Source: Pisaster brevispinus (taxonomy: Eukaryota > Echinodermata > Asteroidea > Forcipulatida > Asteriidae). From it: 64,000 nucleotides of DNA. The stretch spans positions 14,751,091 to 14,815,090 of the forward strand of contig JAMKCF010000002.1 in the NCBI GenBank assembly GCA_023634235.1. Reading direction: 5' to 3'. Positions 63,401 to 64,000 of this stretch are shown here, piece after piece. The notes beneath the pieces are model-generated. The model was not told where the DNA came from. It did not search any database and saw only the letters and a program-made list of their open reading frames with translations. Position 1 is the stretch's first letter. Each line of letters begins with the position of its first letter. The position numbers and the translations under genes are program-made.

Positions 63401-64000
63401 GGCTATCCCTTTGTATGGCCTATCCATGCACGAAGCCTGTAATAAGGATGGTACACAGTCGCACACGCCCACACCCCACGCACACAATCCATCAAGACGA
63501 TACACACACTAACGGAGTCCGTCAGAACAATTCACAAACATACAGTCCATGAACACGAGTCCGCTCAGACGACAGCCTTGATCCTTCTATATCCCTAAGA
63601 TTATATGTTTCTGTATTTTCCTGTTGGATTTCCAATGGATTTTGATATGATGGCCAATCACAGGCTGGTAGCTTTGACATTCACGAGTGTGTGCTTACCC
63701 AGTTGTGTTTATAAGCATGACCATGTGTACGCAGTGTGTGCTATTACAGCCTCTGATTGGCGTCGCAGCAAAGAGTTACTAGGTCAACCAAGAACCAATG
63801 AGAATACGTTTGTTAAGGACATAAACTAGCTCCGCCTTGAATTTTAAAAAAAGTTCAGAAGGAAAAAGGTGTGACGACAAATAGTAACACACACCTGAGG
63901 TACATAGTTAGTTATCGTATGTACCCACAAACAGTTTATGTGTACCGCATATGAGCACATATATGTAACAATCCACGCAGCAAGCTGTTCTGGGAGTGGG
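63401..64000. other. Unassigned sequence at the right edge
   Basis: CACACA-rich patch near 63450-63560; otherwise I see nothing I can name. Confidence 0.4.

Overview
The window is animal nuclear DNA. It has spliced genes with GT-AG introns, dense interspersed repeats (tRNA-derived SINEs, palindromic and TTAA-flanked MITEs, a truncated LINE) and AT-rich spacers. The mix of repeats and the degree of REV1 divergence suggest a marine invertebrate deuterostome. An echinoderm, possibly a sea star, is my best guess, but that is inference.

The backbone is one gene on the minus strand, the translesion-synthesis scaffold and polymerase REV1. It runs from an ATG at 58780 to a stop at 9167. I could place 15 coding exons whose splice phases all agree. 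They total 4113 nt and encode 1370 residues, against about 1250 in human. The order is BRCT (exons 2-4), Y-family catalytic core (4-8), linker (9), three ubiquitin-binding motifs (10-12) and the C-terminal polymerase-exchange domain (13-15). Fourteen introns separate them; thirteen are 0.4-3.4 kb, and intron 11 is 32,749 bp.

The striking part is inside intron 11 (15014-47762). On the opposite (plus) strand lies a tandem array of seven intronless genes for type I membrane receptors: signal peptide, V-like Ig domain, a second four-cysteine extracellular domain, Thr/Pro stalk, one transmembrane helix, a CysCys juxtamembrane pair and a tyrosine-bearing tail. Four genes (1, 2, 3, 5) have long tails ending in a paired YxxL module (ITAM-like, spacing 9). 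Three (4, 6, 7) stop at one shared codon just before that module. Three spacer classes (A, B, C) alternate in a way that shows higher-order duplication: long-A-long-A-long-B-short-A-long-B-short-C-short-C. Decayed spacers and orphan 5' flanks between and beyond genes 6 and 7 suggest further copies were lost. I do not recognise this family; it looks like a lineage-specific innate immune or allorecognition-type receptor cluster, which is inference.

Intron 13 of REV1 holds a 5'-truncated LINE with a 705-codon open reverse transcriptase-to-C-terminus frame, flanked by a 20-bp duplication inside a TCAA microsatellite. Left of REV1 (1-9166) I find mainly repeats: two TTAA-flanked MITEs, a 491-bp palindrome and SINE pieces, with two weak exon candidates. 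Right of REV1 (58781-64000) are more palindromic elements and two minus-strand exons that look like the 3' end of another gene entering from beyond the right edge.
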